NCBI GenBank assembly: GCA_018335655.1
Contig: JAGXRX010000048.1
Coordinates: forward strand, 1-51,583
DNA from: Erysipelothrix sp.
GTDB lineage: Bacteria > Bacillota_I > Bacilli_A > Erysipelotrichales > Erysipelotrichaceae
Direction: 5' to 3'
Length of the DNA stretch: 51,583 bases
The translations under genes were made by a program, and so were the position numbers. The notes under the pieces are model-generated. The model saw only the letters and a program-made list of their open reading frames with translations. It was not told the origin of the DNA and ran no database searches. Positions 8,209 to 15,794 of the stretch are shown in pieces. The first letter of the stretch is position 1; each line of letters opens with the position of its first letter.

Positions 8209-8246
8209 ATAATCCTTAGTATAAGGAGTAAATGACTATCTAAAGA

Positions 8247-8268
8247 ACAAAAAAGAGCGTTTGCTCTT
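8247..8268 (-). terminator. Terminator of the two-component operon
   Basis: AAGAGC pairs with GCTCTT around a 4-nt loop and is followed on the minus strand by TTTTTT. It sits about 25 bp after the histidine kinase stop. Confidence 0.75.
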
Positions 8269-8293
8269 CAGTGTTCATATTTAATGGTAATCC

Positions 8294-9745
8294 CTATCGA
8301 TTAAACAAAGGTAGATTAATTATAACTTTAGTCCCTATATCTTTGCGACTTACGATTTCAATCGTTCCTTGATGTTTCTCTACAATCCACTTCGCAATTG
8401 ATAATCCAAGTCCAGCACCTTTTGCCTTAGCAACTCTTGCTTGCTCATCACGATAGAAGCGATCAAAGACTCGCTCGATATTTTCTGGAGATATTCCAAT
8501 CCCTTGATCAGTAATTGAGCAAATGAAGCGTTGTTCTTCTTTAGCACAACGAATGATGATTGGGGTTGTTAAATCTGAATACTTCATGGCATTGTCGAGT
8601 AGAATTCTAAGCGCTTGTTTAATAAGTTGTCTGTCTGCCACTAAAGAGACAGTCTCATCACAAACTAACTCAATACTTCTTTGTGAGTCAATCATTGAAG
8701 TTTCTTTAATCACTTCTTCAAGTAAGAAGTGAGTATCAATGGATTCTAGTACTAATTGAATATTATCACTATCCCCACGGGCTAAGAATAATAAATTCTC
8801 TACTAGTGTCTTCATATTCTCAGTTTCATTCTTAATCGCAATAATTGATTCTTGAAGGGTTGCAGGATCATCTTTCCCCCAACGATCTAGAAGATTGATA
8901 TAACCTTGAATGACAGATATTGGTGTACGAAGTTCATGAGAAGCATTAGACACAAATTGTGTTTGAAGTGCTACTGCTTGATTAATGCGTATGAGCATAT
9001 CATTGATTGCGGCAGTAAGTTCAATATACTCTCCTGATGATTGACTCACACTAAGCTGTTTATCTAGTTTTTGTGCATCAATCTTTTCAATGGCTTGCGC
9101 AATCGATTTAAGTTGTTTTGTATCAACACTCACCGCTAAGTTAGAAATATCTTTTTGAAGATCTTTAGTGGATGCCACGAGGGTGTTAAGTGGATGAAGT
9201 GTGCGTTTAATTTTTAGAGATTGCTTAAAGATAGCAGAGATTAACATGAAACCTTGAATCATGATAAACGTAAAGTAAATAACCAAAAAAGGTTGAAGAC
9301 TACGATTCATGGCATAGGTAAATGTAATATATTGATTGTTTTTAAGAATTTGTACGTGATATGAGATGTTGTCATAAGTGCTAATTGAACCAAAGTCAAA
9401 GTCAGGTCCAAGCCTTACTCTTCGATAAACAACATCAGGAAGATAAGAAGGTCTTAACAACTCATTCATGATATAAGTGGTTGGCTTTTTAACTTCCGTA
9501 TTAAAAGTAATATCACCACTCTCAATCGGTGAGATAAAGATATTATTATTAATAACTTGGAGTTGTTTTTGGTATAGATTGATTTGGCTTTCAGCACTAA
9601 GAAGTGATAAATAACCAATAATTAAGATAAATGCCATATTAAACAAGACAAACGTTGAGAAAAGCGAACCAAAGAAAGATAGATTAAGTGACCTTGCAAT
9701 GGATTGATAATGCTTTGAAGGTTTTTGTTTAGTGTTATTACTCAT
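8294..9745 (-). CDS. Sensor histidine kinase (ArlS/CovS-like)
   Basis: A 483-residue membrane kinase. Hydrophobic segments at about residues 26-49 and 151-174 flank an extracytoplasmic sensor of about 100 residues. The phosphoacceptor motif SHELRTP places the histidine at residue 270. The ATP-binding domain shows the N box LLDNAMKYS, G1 DQGIGIS, F box FDRFYR and G2 GAGLGLS. It starts inside the stop of the response regulator gene (8-bp overlap). The response regulator looks CovR/ArlR-like, so it likely controls envelope or virulence-type functions; the signal is unknown. A hairpin terminator follows. Confidence 0.9.
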   Translation of the reverse strand: MSNNTKQKPSKHYQSIARSLNLSFFGSLFSTFVLFNMAFILIIGYLSLLSAESQINLYQKQLQVINNNIFISPIESGDITFNTEVKKPTTYIMNELLRPSYLPDVVYRRVRLGPDFDFGSISTYDNISYHVQILKNNQYITFTYAMNRSLQPFLVIYFTFIMIQGFMLISAIFKQSLKIKRTLHPLNTLVASTKDLQKDISNLAVSVDTKQLKSIAQAIEKIDAQKLDKQLSVSQSSGEYIELTAAINDMLIRINQAVALQTQFVSNASHELRTPISVIQGYINLLDRWGKDDPATLQESIIAIKNETENMKTLVENLLFLARGDSDNIQLVLESIDTHFLLEEVIKETSMIDSQRSIELVCDETVSLVADRQLIKQALRILLDNAMKYSDLTTPIIIRCAKEEQRFICSITDQGIGISPENIERVFDRFYRDEQARVAKAKGAGLGLSIAKWIVEKHQGTIEIVSRKDIGTKVIINLPLFNR

Positions 9746-10406
9746 CTTTAATGATATATCCTACTCCCCGGATGGTATGAATGAATTTCTCATCAAATGG
9801 TTCTTCAATCTTTGAGCGAAGATATCGCACATACACATCGATTGAATTGGTGGTTCCATCAAATTCATATCCCCAGATTTTTTCTATGAGTAGTTCCCTA
9901 CTCAAGACTTGATTCTTATGTTTAAGAAGCATATGAAGTAAATCAAATTCTTTTTTAGTAAGATCGACTTGTACATTATTAACTGAACATTCATGTTGAT
10001 TAAGATCAAGAATAAGAGACTTATAAGAAAGAATTGAAGTCTGACTTACTTGTTTGCGAAGAAGATTACGAAGTCGTGCTAAAAGCTCTTCAATCGCAAA
10101 AGGTTTCGTAATATAATCATCAGCTCCATTATCAAGACCATTCACCTTATCCATAACACTATCTCTTGCGGTAAGCATGATAATAGGTACATTAGAGAGT
10201 TGTCTAATTCTTCTTAGTACTTCAATACCATTGAGTGAAGGCAGCATAATATCTAAGAGCACTAAATCAAAAGGATGGGCATGGAAAACTTCTAGCCCAT
10301 CACGACCATCATTAGCTACAGTAACATCGTAGCCTTCATGATTAAGTTCTAGTTGTACGAAGCGAGCAATTTGAGGCTCATCTTCAATAAGTAAGATTCT
10401 TTTCAT
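9738..10406 (-). CDS. OmpR-family response regulator (CovR/ArlR-like)
   Basis: A 222-residue regulator with a receiver domain (acidic residues near 8-10, phosphoacceptor Asp52 in LVLLDIMLP, Lys in DDYITKPF) and a C-terminal winged helix (SRELLIEKIWGYEFDG, IHTIRGVGYI). The receiver pattern ARFVQLELNHEGYDV and TARDSVMDKVNGLDNGADDY is close to CovR/CsrR and ArlR. The start codon shares one base with the stop of the DUF4342 gene. Four ATTAAA-type boxes 11 bp apart lie upstream of this operon and resemble the ATTARA boxes bound by CovR, which suggests autoregulation. Confidence 0.92.
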   Translation of the reverse strand: MKRILLIEDEPQIARFVQLELNHEGYDVTVANDGRDGLEVFHAHPFDLVLLDIMLPSLNGIEVLRRIRQLSNVPIIMLTARDSVMDKVNGLDNGADDYITKPFAIEELLARLRNLLRKQVSQTSILSYKSLILDLNQHECSVNNVQVDLTKKEFDLLHMLLKHKNQVLSRELLIEKIWGYEFDGTTNSIDVYVRYLRSKIEEPFDEKFIHTIRGVGYIIKDE

Positions 10407-10954
10407 TATTGTTCATCCTTTTTGAAATCCTCTGAAATGTTATTGACTGCGTCTTTTACAACTTCTCCTGTTCTTAGTGTTGCGTTAGAGATTGTGTCTA
10501 CAGTTCTGTTCACTTTATTATCACTAAAGTTTGGACCTGCAAAGCGGTAACGATAGTTAAAGAATAATCCAACAATCATAAGTGGGAACACAACCCAGAA
10601 TGCAAACAGTAACATAATGATAAAGATGGTTAATGGAATTGAGATTGAATCTCTGTCTTCCTTATAGACGGCGAAATCATTGGTGTTTCCTAGGTGAAGT
10701 AAATGCTTTAACCAATCAAAAAATTTCTTAAGTGAATCATCTTCTTTATGCTTTGGTTGTTCTTCTTTTTTAGGTTCTGCTTCCTTGGAAGAGACAAAAC
10801 CATCGTTGGCTGGCTTGTTTACTTTACCTTGTCTTTCAAGGTGTAGAACTGCTTCTAGAATATCTCCACGAGTGTGATCTAAAGCTTCTTTTGCTTCGTT
10901 GTAGGTTACGCCAGTCACTGCTTTTAGTTTTTCAACGTGTTCTAATGTTATCAT
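10406..10954 (-). CDS. DUF4342 protein with N-terminal UBA-like domain
   Basis: A 182-residue protein. Residues 1-45 (VTYNEAKEALDHTRGDILEAVLHLE) form a UBA/TS-N-like helical bundle. A charged linker follows, then a membrane segment at about residues 107-130 and an amphipathic C-terminus (DTISNATLRTGEVVKDAV). This matches the DUF4342 family, whose function is unknown. It is the first gene of the operon with the response regulator and kinase, so it may be an accessory factor or a target of that system. The start follows AAAGGAGATCACTC. Confidence 0.78.
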   Translation of the reverse strand: MITLEHVEKLKAVTGVTYNEAKEALDHTRGDILEAVLHLERQGKVNKPANDGFVSSKEAEPKKEEQPKHKEDDSLKKFFDWLKHLLHLGNTNDFAVYKEDRDSISIPLTIFIIMLLFAFWVVFPLMIVGLFFNYRYRFAGPNFSDNKVNRTVDTISNATLRTGEVVKDAVNNISEDFKKDEQ

Positions 10955-10981
10955 GAGTGATCTCCTTTATTAGATGACTGC

Positions 10982-11036
10982 ATTGTACCGCTACAAGATT
11001 AAAGCCTAATTCAAGGTTTATTAAAATCTCATTAAA
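10982..11036 (-). promoter_or_regulatory. Promoter with four 11-bp-phased response-regulator boxes
   Basis: The minus strand carries TTTAAT (11036-11031), TTTAAT (11025-11020), TTGAAT (11014-11009) and TTTAAT (11003-10998), each separated by exactly 5 bp. The -10 element TACAAT is at 10987-10982, and no good -35 is present. This is the classical direct-repeat layout for OmpR/PhoB-type regulators, and on the plus strand the boxes read ATTAAA. Confidence 0.72.
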
Positions 11037-11088
11037 GTTTTATATTAGTTTCTAATCTAAATACTAATATCTATGTAGTGTTATTGTA

Positions 11089-12165
11089 TTACAAATTGCC
11101 TAAGTCTTCAGTACCTAATTGAGCTCTGACATATTTTGTAGCTCTACCAGAGTCAATCATGATTATTTTATGTTCGTTTTTGAGTTGATTTAAAACTCTC
11201 TCAATGGTTTTTTGACTTACTTCAGGACACAATAGTACAATATCTGATTTTGATAATGGTTTTAGTGAGTTTTCAATGAGTTTATAAATACGATTCAATG
11301 ATGTTTGAGTATCAGATAATAATCCTTTGTGTCTATCATCAAATTCTTCATAAGCCTTAAGTATTGTACTCAACAAATATTTAATGAATGGACCATAATT
11401 ATTCTCATTTTCATGCCAGTTTAGTGAACTTACATAGAGCGTGTCATAATAAGACTGCTTGCTCTTTTCAATGATGAGTTCAAGGCTAATGTATCGACCT
11501 ACGATATATCCCGTTTTATATAACGCCAGTAAAGTTAATAATCGTGCCATACGACCATTTCCATCATTAAAAGGATGAATACATAAAAAGTCCAAGATAA
11601 AACAAGGAATATAAAGAAGTGGATCGATTGCAGTTTCTCTTAATGCTTTATTGAAAGCTTGAAGCATTGAAGCCATATGATCATCCACATAAATTGGATC
11701 TACTGGTTCAAATCTAATGAATTCTTCTCCACTAGTATGTCTTTCAGTAATCAGATTCTTTATTAGTTTATACTTACCTTTGTAAGGGTTTGGATAATAG
11801 GAATAGAGTCTATTATGAAGAGTTAGAATATCATTCTTTGTCATTTGAATATAGGAGTAGTTCTCATGGACTAAAGTCAAGACATCACGATATCCTGCGA
11901 TTTCTTGTTCGTTTCTACTCTTAGGTTCTATTTTCATCGTTACTAGTTCACGAAGTCTTTTATCAGACGTAAAAATTCCTTCTAATCGATTCGATGCATC
12001 CGTACTTTGAATCATCGCGATATCTTGAAGTTTATCAAGTGTTTGTGGTTGAGTTTCTAAATAGAGTTCTTGTCTACCTTTATATTCATGAATCCTTGAT
12101 ACTAAACTCAATATTTCAATATCGATAACTAACCTCGATAAATCTGTATAATCGTATGTCCTCAT
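11089..12165 (-). CDS. Fic-domain protein with C-terminal winged helix
   Basis: A 358-residue Fic protein. The catalytic motif HPFNDGNGR is at residues 197-205, so AMP transfer is expected to be possible. An N-terminal inhibitory motif SNRLEG (58-63) fits the [S/T]xxxE[G/N] signature of class II, self-inhibited Fic proteins. Residues from about 288 on (IVLLCPEVSQKTIERVLNQL, then RATKYVRA) look like a winged helix, so the protein may bind DNA itself. Its promoter overlaps a TACCCCA palindrome that recurs nearby, which suggests autoregulation. The target protein is unknown. Confidence 0.88.
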   Translation of the reverse strand: MRTYDYTDLSRLVIDIEILSLVSRIHEYKGRQELYLETQPQTLDKLQDIAMIQSTDASNRLEGIFTSDKRLRELVTMKIEPKSRNEQEIAGYRDVLTLVHENYSYIQMTKNDILTLHNRLYSYYPNPYKGKYKLIKNLITERHTSGEEFIRFEPVDPIYVDDHMASMLQAFNKALRETAIDPLLYIPCFILDFLCIHPFNDGNGRMARLLTLLALYKTGYIVGRYISLELIIEKSKQSYYDTLYVSSLNWHENENNYGPFIKYLLSTILKAYEEFDDRHKGLLSDTQTSLNRIYKLIENSLKPLSKSDIVLLCPEVSQKTIERVLNQLKNEHKIIMIDSGRATKYVRAQLGTEDLGNL

Positions 12166-12178
12166 AATAGTTCCCTTT

Positions 12179-12214
12179 CTACCCCATTATAATGATTTTG
12201 GGGTAGATAATCAA
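12179..12214 (-). promoter_or_regulatory. Fic promoter covered by a CTACCCCA palindrome
   Basis: The minus strand has TTGATT (12214-12209), a 17-bp spacer and TATAAT (12191-12186). The palindrome CTACCCCA-N12-TGGGGTAG (12179-12206) covers the spacer and -10, so a bound factor would repress the gene. Confidence 0.75.
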
Positions 12215-12250
12215 TAATATGAGGAGACAAAATCAATGAATCATCATTTA

Positions 12251-12280
12251 TATACCCCAAATATATATATTTGGGGTATA
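12251..12280. promoter_or_regulatory. 30-bp perfect palindrome of the same class
   Basis: TATACCCCA and TGGGGTATA form the outer arms of a palindrome that is perfect over all 30 bp. The distance between the ACCCCA and TGGGGT cores equals that in the two sites at 8181 and 12179. It lies between the divergent Fic and DUF4230 genes. Confidence 0.7.
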
Positions 12281-12291
12281 TAAATACTTTG

Positions 12292-12304
12292 TGGGGTAGA
12301 TAAT
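12292..12304 (+). promoter_or_regulatory. Solo half-site TGGGGTAGATAAT
   Basis: This 13-bp element is identical to the right arm plus flank at 8201-8213 and 12199-12211, but it has no facing ACCCCA arm. It lies 20 bp (two helical turns) after the arm of the 30-bp palindrome. Confidence 0.5.
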
Positions 12305-12412
12305 TGACCGTCAGATAACTTTTGCAAAGTAGGCTTTCATGCTTAAGTTTTCATTATTTGTGTTCACTTTAGAGTAACTATGACATAATGAACATAGAGG
12401 CAGGTTAAACAT

Positions 12413-13009
12413 ATGATAAAACACATGAGTAGAACAGTTAAGGTAGTTATTTCGGCTGTGGGATTAGCACTCATAATTTTTCTATTCTTTAGTTTCTCTG
12501 GATTTAAACTAACACGAAATGAACAGCTGAGTGTCACAGGATTATTGACAGAGATCAAACAAATATCTCAACTTAATACGGTTGAAATGTATTTTAATGA
12601 AATCCTTGATTATAGTGAATCTTTACAAATTGGAGATTTCGTTATTCCATTTACTGAAAAGAAGTTTATCTTCGTTATTGAGGCAAAGGTTCAATCAGGG
12701 GTTGATCTATCAACATTAACTGAAGATGATGTAGAAATCGTTGATAACAAGATTACATTAAGACTTAATCATGCTGAAATCACTTCTAAGGAAATTCTGA
12801 AGTATCAAGCTTATGATGAGAAAGATGGTTTGTTTAATCGCGTTAGTAGTGAAGATACATTAAAAACACTGAATGAATTTAATGTAAGACTTGAAAACCA
12901 AGCACTTGAGAAAGATATTCTTACTATAGCGGAAGATAATGCTAGAATAGCACTCACTGGATTTTTAAGATTACTAGGGTTTGAAGAAATATTTATTACT
13001 TTTGAATAG
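12413..13009 (+). CDS. DUF4230 family membrane-anchored protein
   Basis: A 198-residue protein with one N-terminal membrane segment (about residues 10-30) and a soluble domain probably outside the cytoplasm. The pattern LSVTGLLTEIKQISQLNTVEM and the later alternating strands (IVDNKITLRLNHAEI) match the DUF4230 family, whose function is not known. The start is preceded by a weak AGGCAGG. The upstream region is shared with the divergent Fic gene and holds two TACCCCA-type elements. A clear terminator follows. Confidence 0.65.
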   Translation: MIKHMSRTVKVVISAVGLALIIFLFFSFSGFKLTRNEQLSVTGLLTEIKQISQLNTVEMYFNEILDYSESLQIGDFVIPFTEKKFIFVIEAKVQSGVDLSTLTEDDVEIVDNKITLRLNHAEITSKEILKYQAYDEKDGLFNRVSSEDTLKTLNEFNVRLENQALEKDILTIAEDNARIALTGFLRLLGFEEIFITFE

Positions 13010-13101
13010 CAGATAACTAAACGATTCTAATTTTTTATCTCGTAGATCATATCTTGTGAAGACCTAAAGCATAATTATGTAGCCAACTTCTTTACAAACA
13101 C

Positions 13102-13129
13102 AAGCAGACTAAGTTTAGTCTGCTTTTTT
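13102..13129 (+). terminator. Terminator of the DUF4230 gene
   Basis: AGCAGACTA pairs with TAGTCTGCT around the loop AGTT and is followed by TTTTT on the plus strand. The flanking A and T residues extend the stem. Confidence 0.85.
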
Positions 13130-13223
13130 AGAACATTGTTTCAGTTAACTTACTTTATTCTTTTGACAATTTCTTGTTCTGTTATATGAGCAATATTCTA
13201 GAACTGAACTAACTGTCAAATCT

Positions 13224-13982
13224 TTATGATTCTAAAAAGCCATCTTTCAATATCTTCAAAATATCTTCTAGGTTTGTCCCTTTAATTCCTAAACTCTTCA
13301 GATCTGGCTTCTCTTCTCTAATCTTCTCAATAAACTGAACTACATCATACTTTACTGCATCTGTGAGTTGTATCTTAGTTGATGGAGAAATATTAATTAG
13401 TAATCTTAATACATCATTTTTGTGTTTATTTACATCAGTTGAACTAATCTTTTCTCCACTTTCACGTTTTGCTTTATTGTCCAACCAAGCTTTGATTTTA
13501 AAAACTATTGCAGTTTCAATATCAATCAGTGAAAGCTCATCGAGATTTTTCTTGCGAGAGATGAGTAGATCATAGTAATTGTCATCTAATAAGATTGCAG
13601 AGAGACTAATAATATTATCATTAACTACTAATGGAGTGTATCTTTGATTCAATCCTAGTTCTATGACATCAGGAAGTTTACAAAATAGCTCAATTTGCTT
13701 TGGAAAGGACGAATTCTTTGGTTTGATAAAGCGGTAGAATTGATTTCTGCTTGTCTCTTTCTCTCGATGTTCATATCCACCATCATTTATAAATTTCCAA
13801 AGTTGTTCACTAAACTTTGCATCAAATGATTCAATGATTAGAACAACGTCTAAATCTTTCGTTGCTCTAAATGATGAACCTAAATCATCCATCAGAATAT
13901 CACAAGCTGTTCCACCTATAAGTACATATTGATGCGCATGCTCTTTAAAATACTCTCTAAAAATCTCTATTCCATGTACCAT
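13224..13982 (-). CDS. Nucleotidyltransferase-fold protein, AbiEii-like toxin
   Basis: A 252-residue protein with the nucleotidyltransferase signature LIGGTACDIL (21-30) and a DxD motif in ATKDLDVVL (D43, D45). This matches the MNT/AbiEii-like group, whose toxins transfer nucleotides to cellular targets such as tRNA. It overlaps the preceding winged-helix gene by 16 bp, the usual coupled order of regulator first, toxin second. The ribosome binding site AAGGGGAG is close to the ATG. No abortive-infection activity can be inferred from sequence alone; it could also be a metabolic nucleotidyltransferase. Confidence 0.7.
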   Translation of the reverse strand: MVHGIEIFREYFKEHAHQYVLIGGTACDILMDDLGSSFRATKDLDVVLIIESFDAKFSEQLWKFINDGGYEHREKETSRNQFYRFIKPKNSSFPKQIELFCKLPDVIELGLNQRYTPLVVNDNIISLSAILLDDNYYDLLISRKKNLDELSLIDIETAIVFKIKAWLDNKAKRESGEKISSTDVNKHKNDVLRLLINISPSTKIQLTDAVKYDVVQFIEKIREEKPDLKSLGIKGTNLEDILKILKDGFLES

Positions 13983-14944
13983 GACTCCCCTTGCAAGACT
14001 TCATCTAAAGCTTGCTCAACCCTTTCATCTTTCAAATCTCTCAATGATAAATATAGAGACATTAAATCTACATGAATACTTTTAGTAAATAACTTTGGAT
14101 CATAATTCCAAATTTCTAGTTCAACTAAGTTCATGTCACTAATCAAATCCTTATTTTTAACAATTTCAATATTCCCTTTGTAGAAATTATCTTTGCTGAT
14201 GGCGTAAACTGATTTTTTTTGTGGATTCAACATAGATAGATTTGATAATGCATCCAAACCAGCAAGATATGCTCCTTTAGGTTCTTTTACTGCATGTACT
14301 ATTTTCCAAACTGGTGACTTAAGATAATCTTTACCCTTATTTAAGTATTCAGGATTTGAAATACGTTTATATTCTTTACTACGTCCTGTCATACCACTTA
14401 GTTCATAAGTGATCAAATTCGCGTTATATAAATCATTGAGTGCTCGAGATGCTGTCATAGTGTTAAAGTTCATTTTTTTAGCAAAATCGGTTACATTTAC
14501 AATTGAATCATAATTATATAAGAAAAATAGATATGCAATCTGAGCAGGAGTTGTAAATGGTTTAGCTTCTCTTTCAATGAATTCTGAAACCTTATTCAAA
14601 TCAAGACCAAGAAAAGGCATGTACATTTGACCATCTTTGATTAGAAATGAAATTCTGTTCTTGATTAGACTTTTTCTACGATATCGTGATATTTCATTAA
14701 AAAGTAGAACTAACGGATATTCAGTTTGATTTCTAATCTGCATTAAGTGTTTTTGAAGTTGTTCAACGTTAGGAGAGTTTTCCATAATCTCGATTAGAAT
14801 TATTTGATGATTAAGGATTCTTGTCTCGTAGTAATTGTAACTACTTTGTAATAAAAGTGGTAATTTATTCTTATCTTCCCATTTCTTAACTAATACTTCA
14901 TCATCAAGATTCTCTTTTAAATATGATACCAAAGACTTAATCAT
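13967..14944 (-). CDS. Winged-helix regulator, AbiEi-like antitoxin
   Basis: A 325-residue protein with a winged helix near residues 145-200 (VTDFAKKMNFNTMTASRALN and a basic wing GMTGRSKEYK) and a longer C-terminal domain. I chose the ATG at 14944, placed 7-8 nt after AGGAGGT, over the in-frame GTG nine bases upstream. In AbiE-like type IV systems the antitoxin represses its own promoter, and inverted repeats overlap the predicted promoter here (14980-15008). Adjacent nucleotidyltransferase and translational coupling support a toxin-antitoxin pair. The match to AbiEi is by architecture rather than strong sequence identity. Confidence 0.65.
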   Translation of the reverse strand: MIKSLVSYLKENLDDEVLVKKWEDKNKLPLLLQSSYNYYETRILNHQIILIEIMENSPNVEQLQKHLMQIRNQTEYPLVLLFNEISRYRRKSLIKNRISFLIKDGQMYMPFLGLDLNKVSEFIEREAKPFTTPAQIAYLFFLYNYDSIVNVTDFAKKMNFNTMTASRALNDLYNANLITYELSGMTGRSKEYKRISNPEYLNKGKDYLKSPVWKIVHAVKEPKGAYLAGLDALSNLSMLNPQKKSVYAISKDNFYKGNIEIVKNKDLISDMNLVELEIWNYDPKLFTKSIHVDLMSLYLSLRDLKDERVEQALDEVLQGESWYME

Positions 14945-14958
14945 AAGAACCACCTCCT

Positions 14959-15024
14959 AATGTAACATTTTGTACTTCAAATATACCACCAACAATGTTA
15001 TATTGCAACTTAATATATTACATT
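14959..15024 (-). promoter_or_regulatory. Promoter and operator of the AbiE-like pair
   Basis: The minus strand has TTGCAA (15008-15003), a 17-bp spacer and TATATT (14985-14980). An imperfect inverted repeat (AATGTTATATT at 14994-15004 facing AATATATTACATT at 15012-15024) surrounds the -35. A perfect 11-bp palindrome AATGTAACATT (14959-14969) lies downstream in the leader. All share an AATGT/ACATT core, as expected for an autoregulator. Confidence 0.6.
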
Positions 15025-15092
15025 ACATTTTATTTTGTATATAGTTGATGAATAGTTGAACATGATTCTAAGCCTGCTAAAAAAGTCACTAA

Positions 15093-15386
15093 TCACTTAG
15101 CAACTTTTTGTACCAGATTTAACTCAAGACCTAATCCATTAAGGATTCTTATAAGTGTACCCATATTTGGGATATGCTTTTCTTTTTCTAGTCTAGAAAT
15201 AGCTTGTTGTGAGACATTAGCTTTTTGTGCAAGCTCTTTCTGTGTCATTTTATTACTTTTTCTTTGTTTAACTATTTGCTCAATTATTCGATACTCACTC
15301 TTCACTTGATCATAAGCCTCTTTGAATTCTTTGTCTTGTAGCTTGATTTCAAGTATATCTTTTACGTTTGTTTGTTCAAATGGCAT
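15093..15386 (-). CDS. HigA/Xre-type helix-turn-helix regulator, no partner seen
   Basis: A 97-residue DNA-binding protein. The HTH lies in the second half: MTQKELAQKANVSQQAISRLE with the recognition helix SQQAISRLE, followed by GTLIRILNGLGLEL, which is typical of HigA-like antitoxins. The start is the ATG at 15386 after GGAGGTATTT; the frame stays open upstream but without a better site. No RelE/HigB-type gene is adjacent on either side. Two interlocking inverted repeats just upstream suggest autoregulation. Confidence 0.8.
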   Translation of the reverse strand: MPFEQTNVKDILEIKLQDKEFKEAYDQVKSEYRIIEQIVKQRKSNKMTQKELAQKANVSQQAISRLEKEKHIPNMGTLIRILNGLGLELNLVQKVAK

Positions 15387-15396
15387 AAATACCTCC

Positions 15397-15432
15397 ATAG
15401 TATATGTACTACTATACATCATTTTTGATGTA
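15397..15432. promoter_or_regulatory. Two abutting inverted repeats before the orphan HTH gene
   Basis: ATAGTA-N7-TACTAT (15397-15415) is followed directly by TACATCA-TTTT-TGATGTA (15415-15432). Both are perfect. They sit 10-45 bp before the HTH start and are probably its operator. Confidence 0.55.
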
Positions 15433-15574
15433 TTTCATAGATAATTATTGGCATCTCTTGAAATTGTTTATTGCTATTTAGGTATCGTGAATTATGTGTT
15501 TTATATAAATTAATCTTTAAATCGTGTAATTAACACAACTGTTTGCTATCATTTATATAGAAAGGGGGTGAACC

Positions 15575-15739
15575 ATGAATAACTTAAAGAAACCAGGAAC
15601 TGATAACCAGCCAGCTGGAACCTATGTTGAAACAGGACCACGTGGTGGAAAACTCGATAAGCCAAGAATCGTTGAAATCGATAAGGGCGACAGACTACCA
15701 CCAACTTCACAAGAAGGTCATAAGTGGGTCAAAAAGTAA
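15575..15739 (+). CDS. yjzC: YjzC-like small protein
   Basis: A 54-residue soluble protein with PGTDNQPAGTYVETGPRGGK and the ending EGHKWVKK, closely matching the Bacillus YjzC family (about 60 residues), whose function is unknown. The ribosome binding site AAAGGGGGTG is strong, and the coding capacity is clear despite the short length. It is a single-gene unit that converges on the transketolase operon and shares a bidirectional hairpin with it. Confidence 0.85.
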   Translation: MNNLKKPGTDNQPAGTYVETGPRGGKLDKPRIVEIDKGDRLPPTSQEGHKWVKK

Positions 15740-15754
15740 ACTAAACCAAACACA

Positions 15755-15788
15755 ATAAAAAACCCCTTGAGATATAACTCAAGGGGTT
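15755..15788 (-). terminator. Terminator of the transketolase/dehydrogenase operon
   Basis: AACCCCTTGAG (15761-15771) pairs with CTCAAGGGGTT (15778-15788). On the minus strand it is followed by TTTTTT; the plus-strand side is less T-rich. It ends the long operon and may also serve the convergent YjzC gene. Confidence 0.88.
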
Positions 15789-15794
15789 AATCAT

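Noticed and set aside
8221-8243. AAGGAG followed by ATG and a stop after three codons
   Set aside because: Too short to be a gene. It is the conserved flank of the isolated palindrome or chance.
12236-12283. A 15-codon open frame with an upstream GAGGAG between the Fic and DUF4230 genes
   Set aside because: It coincides with the 30-bp palindrome, whose symmetry explains the sequence, and its peptide shows no conserved pattern.
12179-12299. TACCCC/GGGGTA elements considered as copper-sensing CsoR operators
   Set aside because: CsoR sites have only a few bases between the arms, while these have 12, and no copper gene is nearby.
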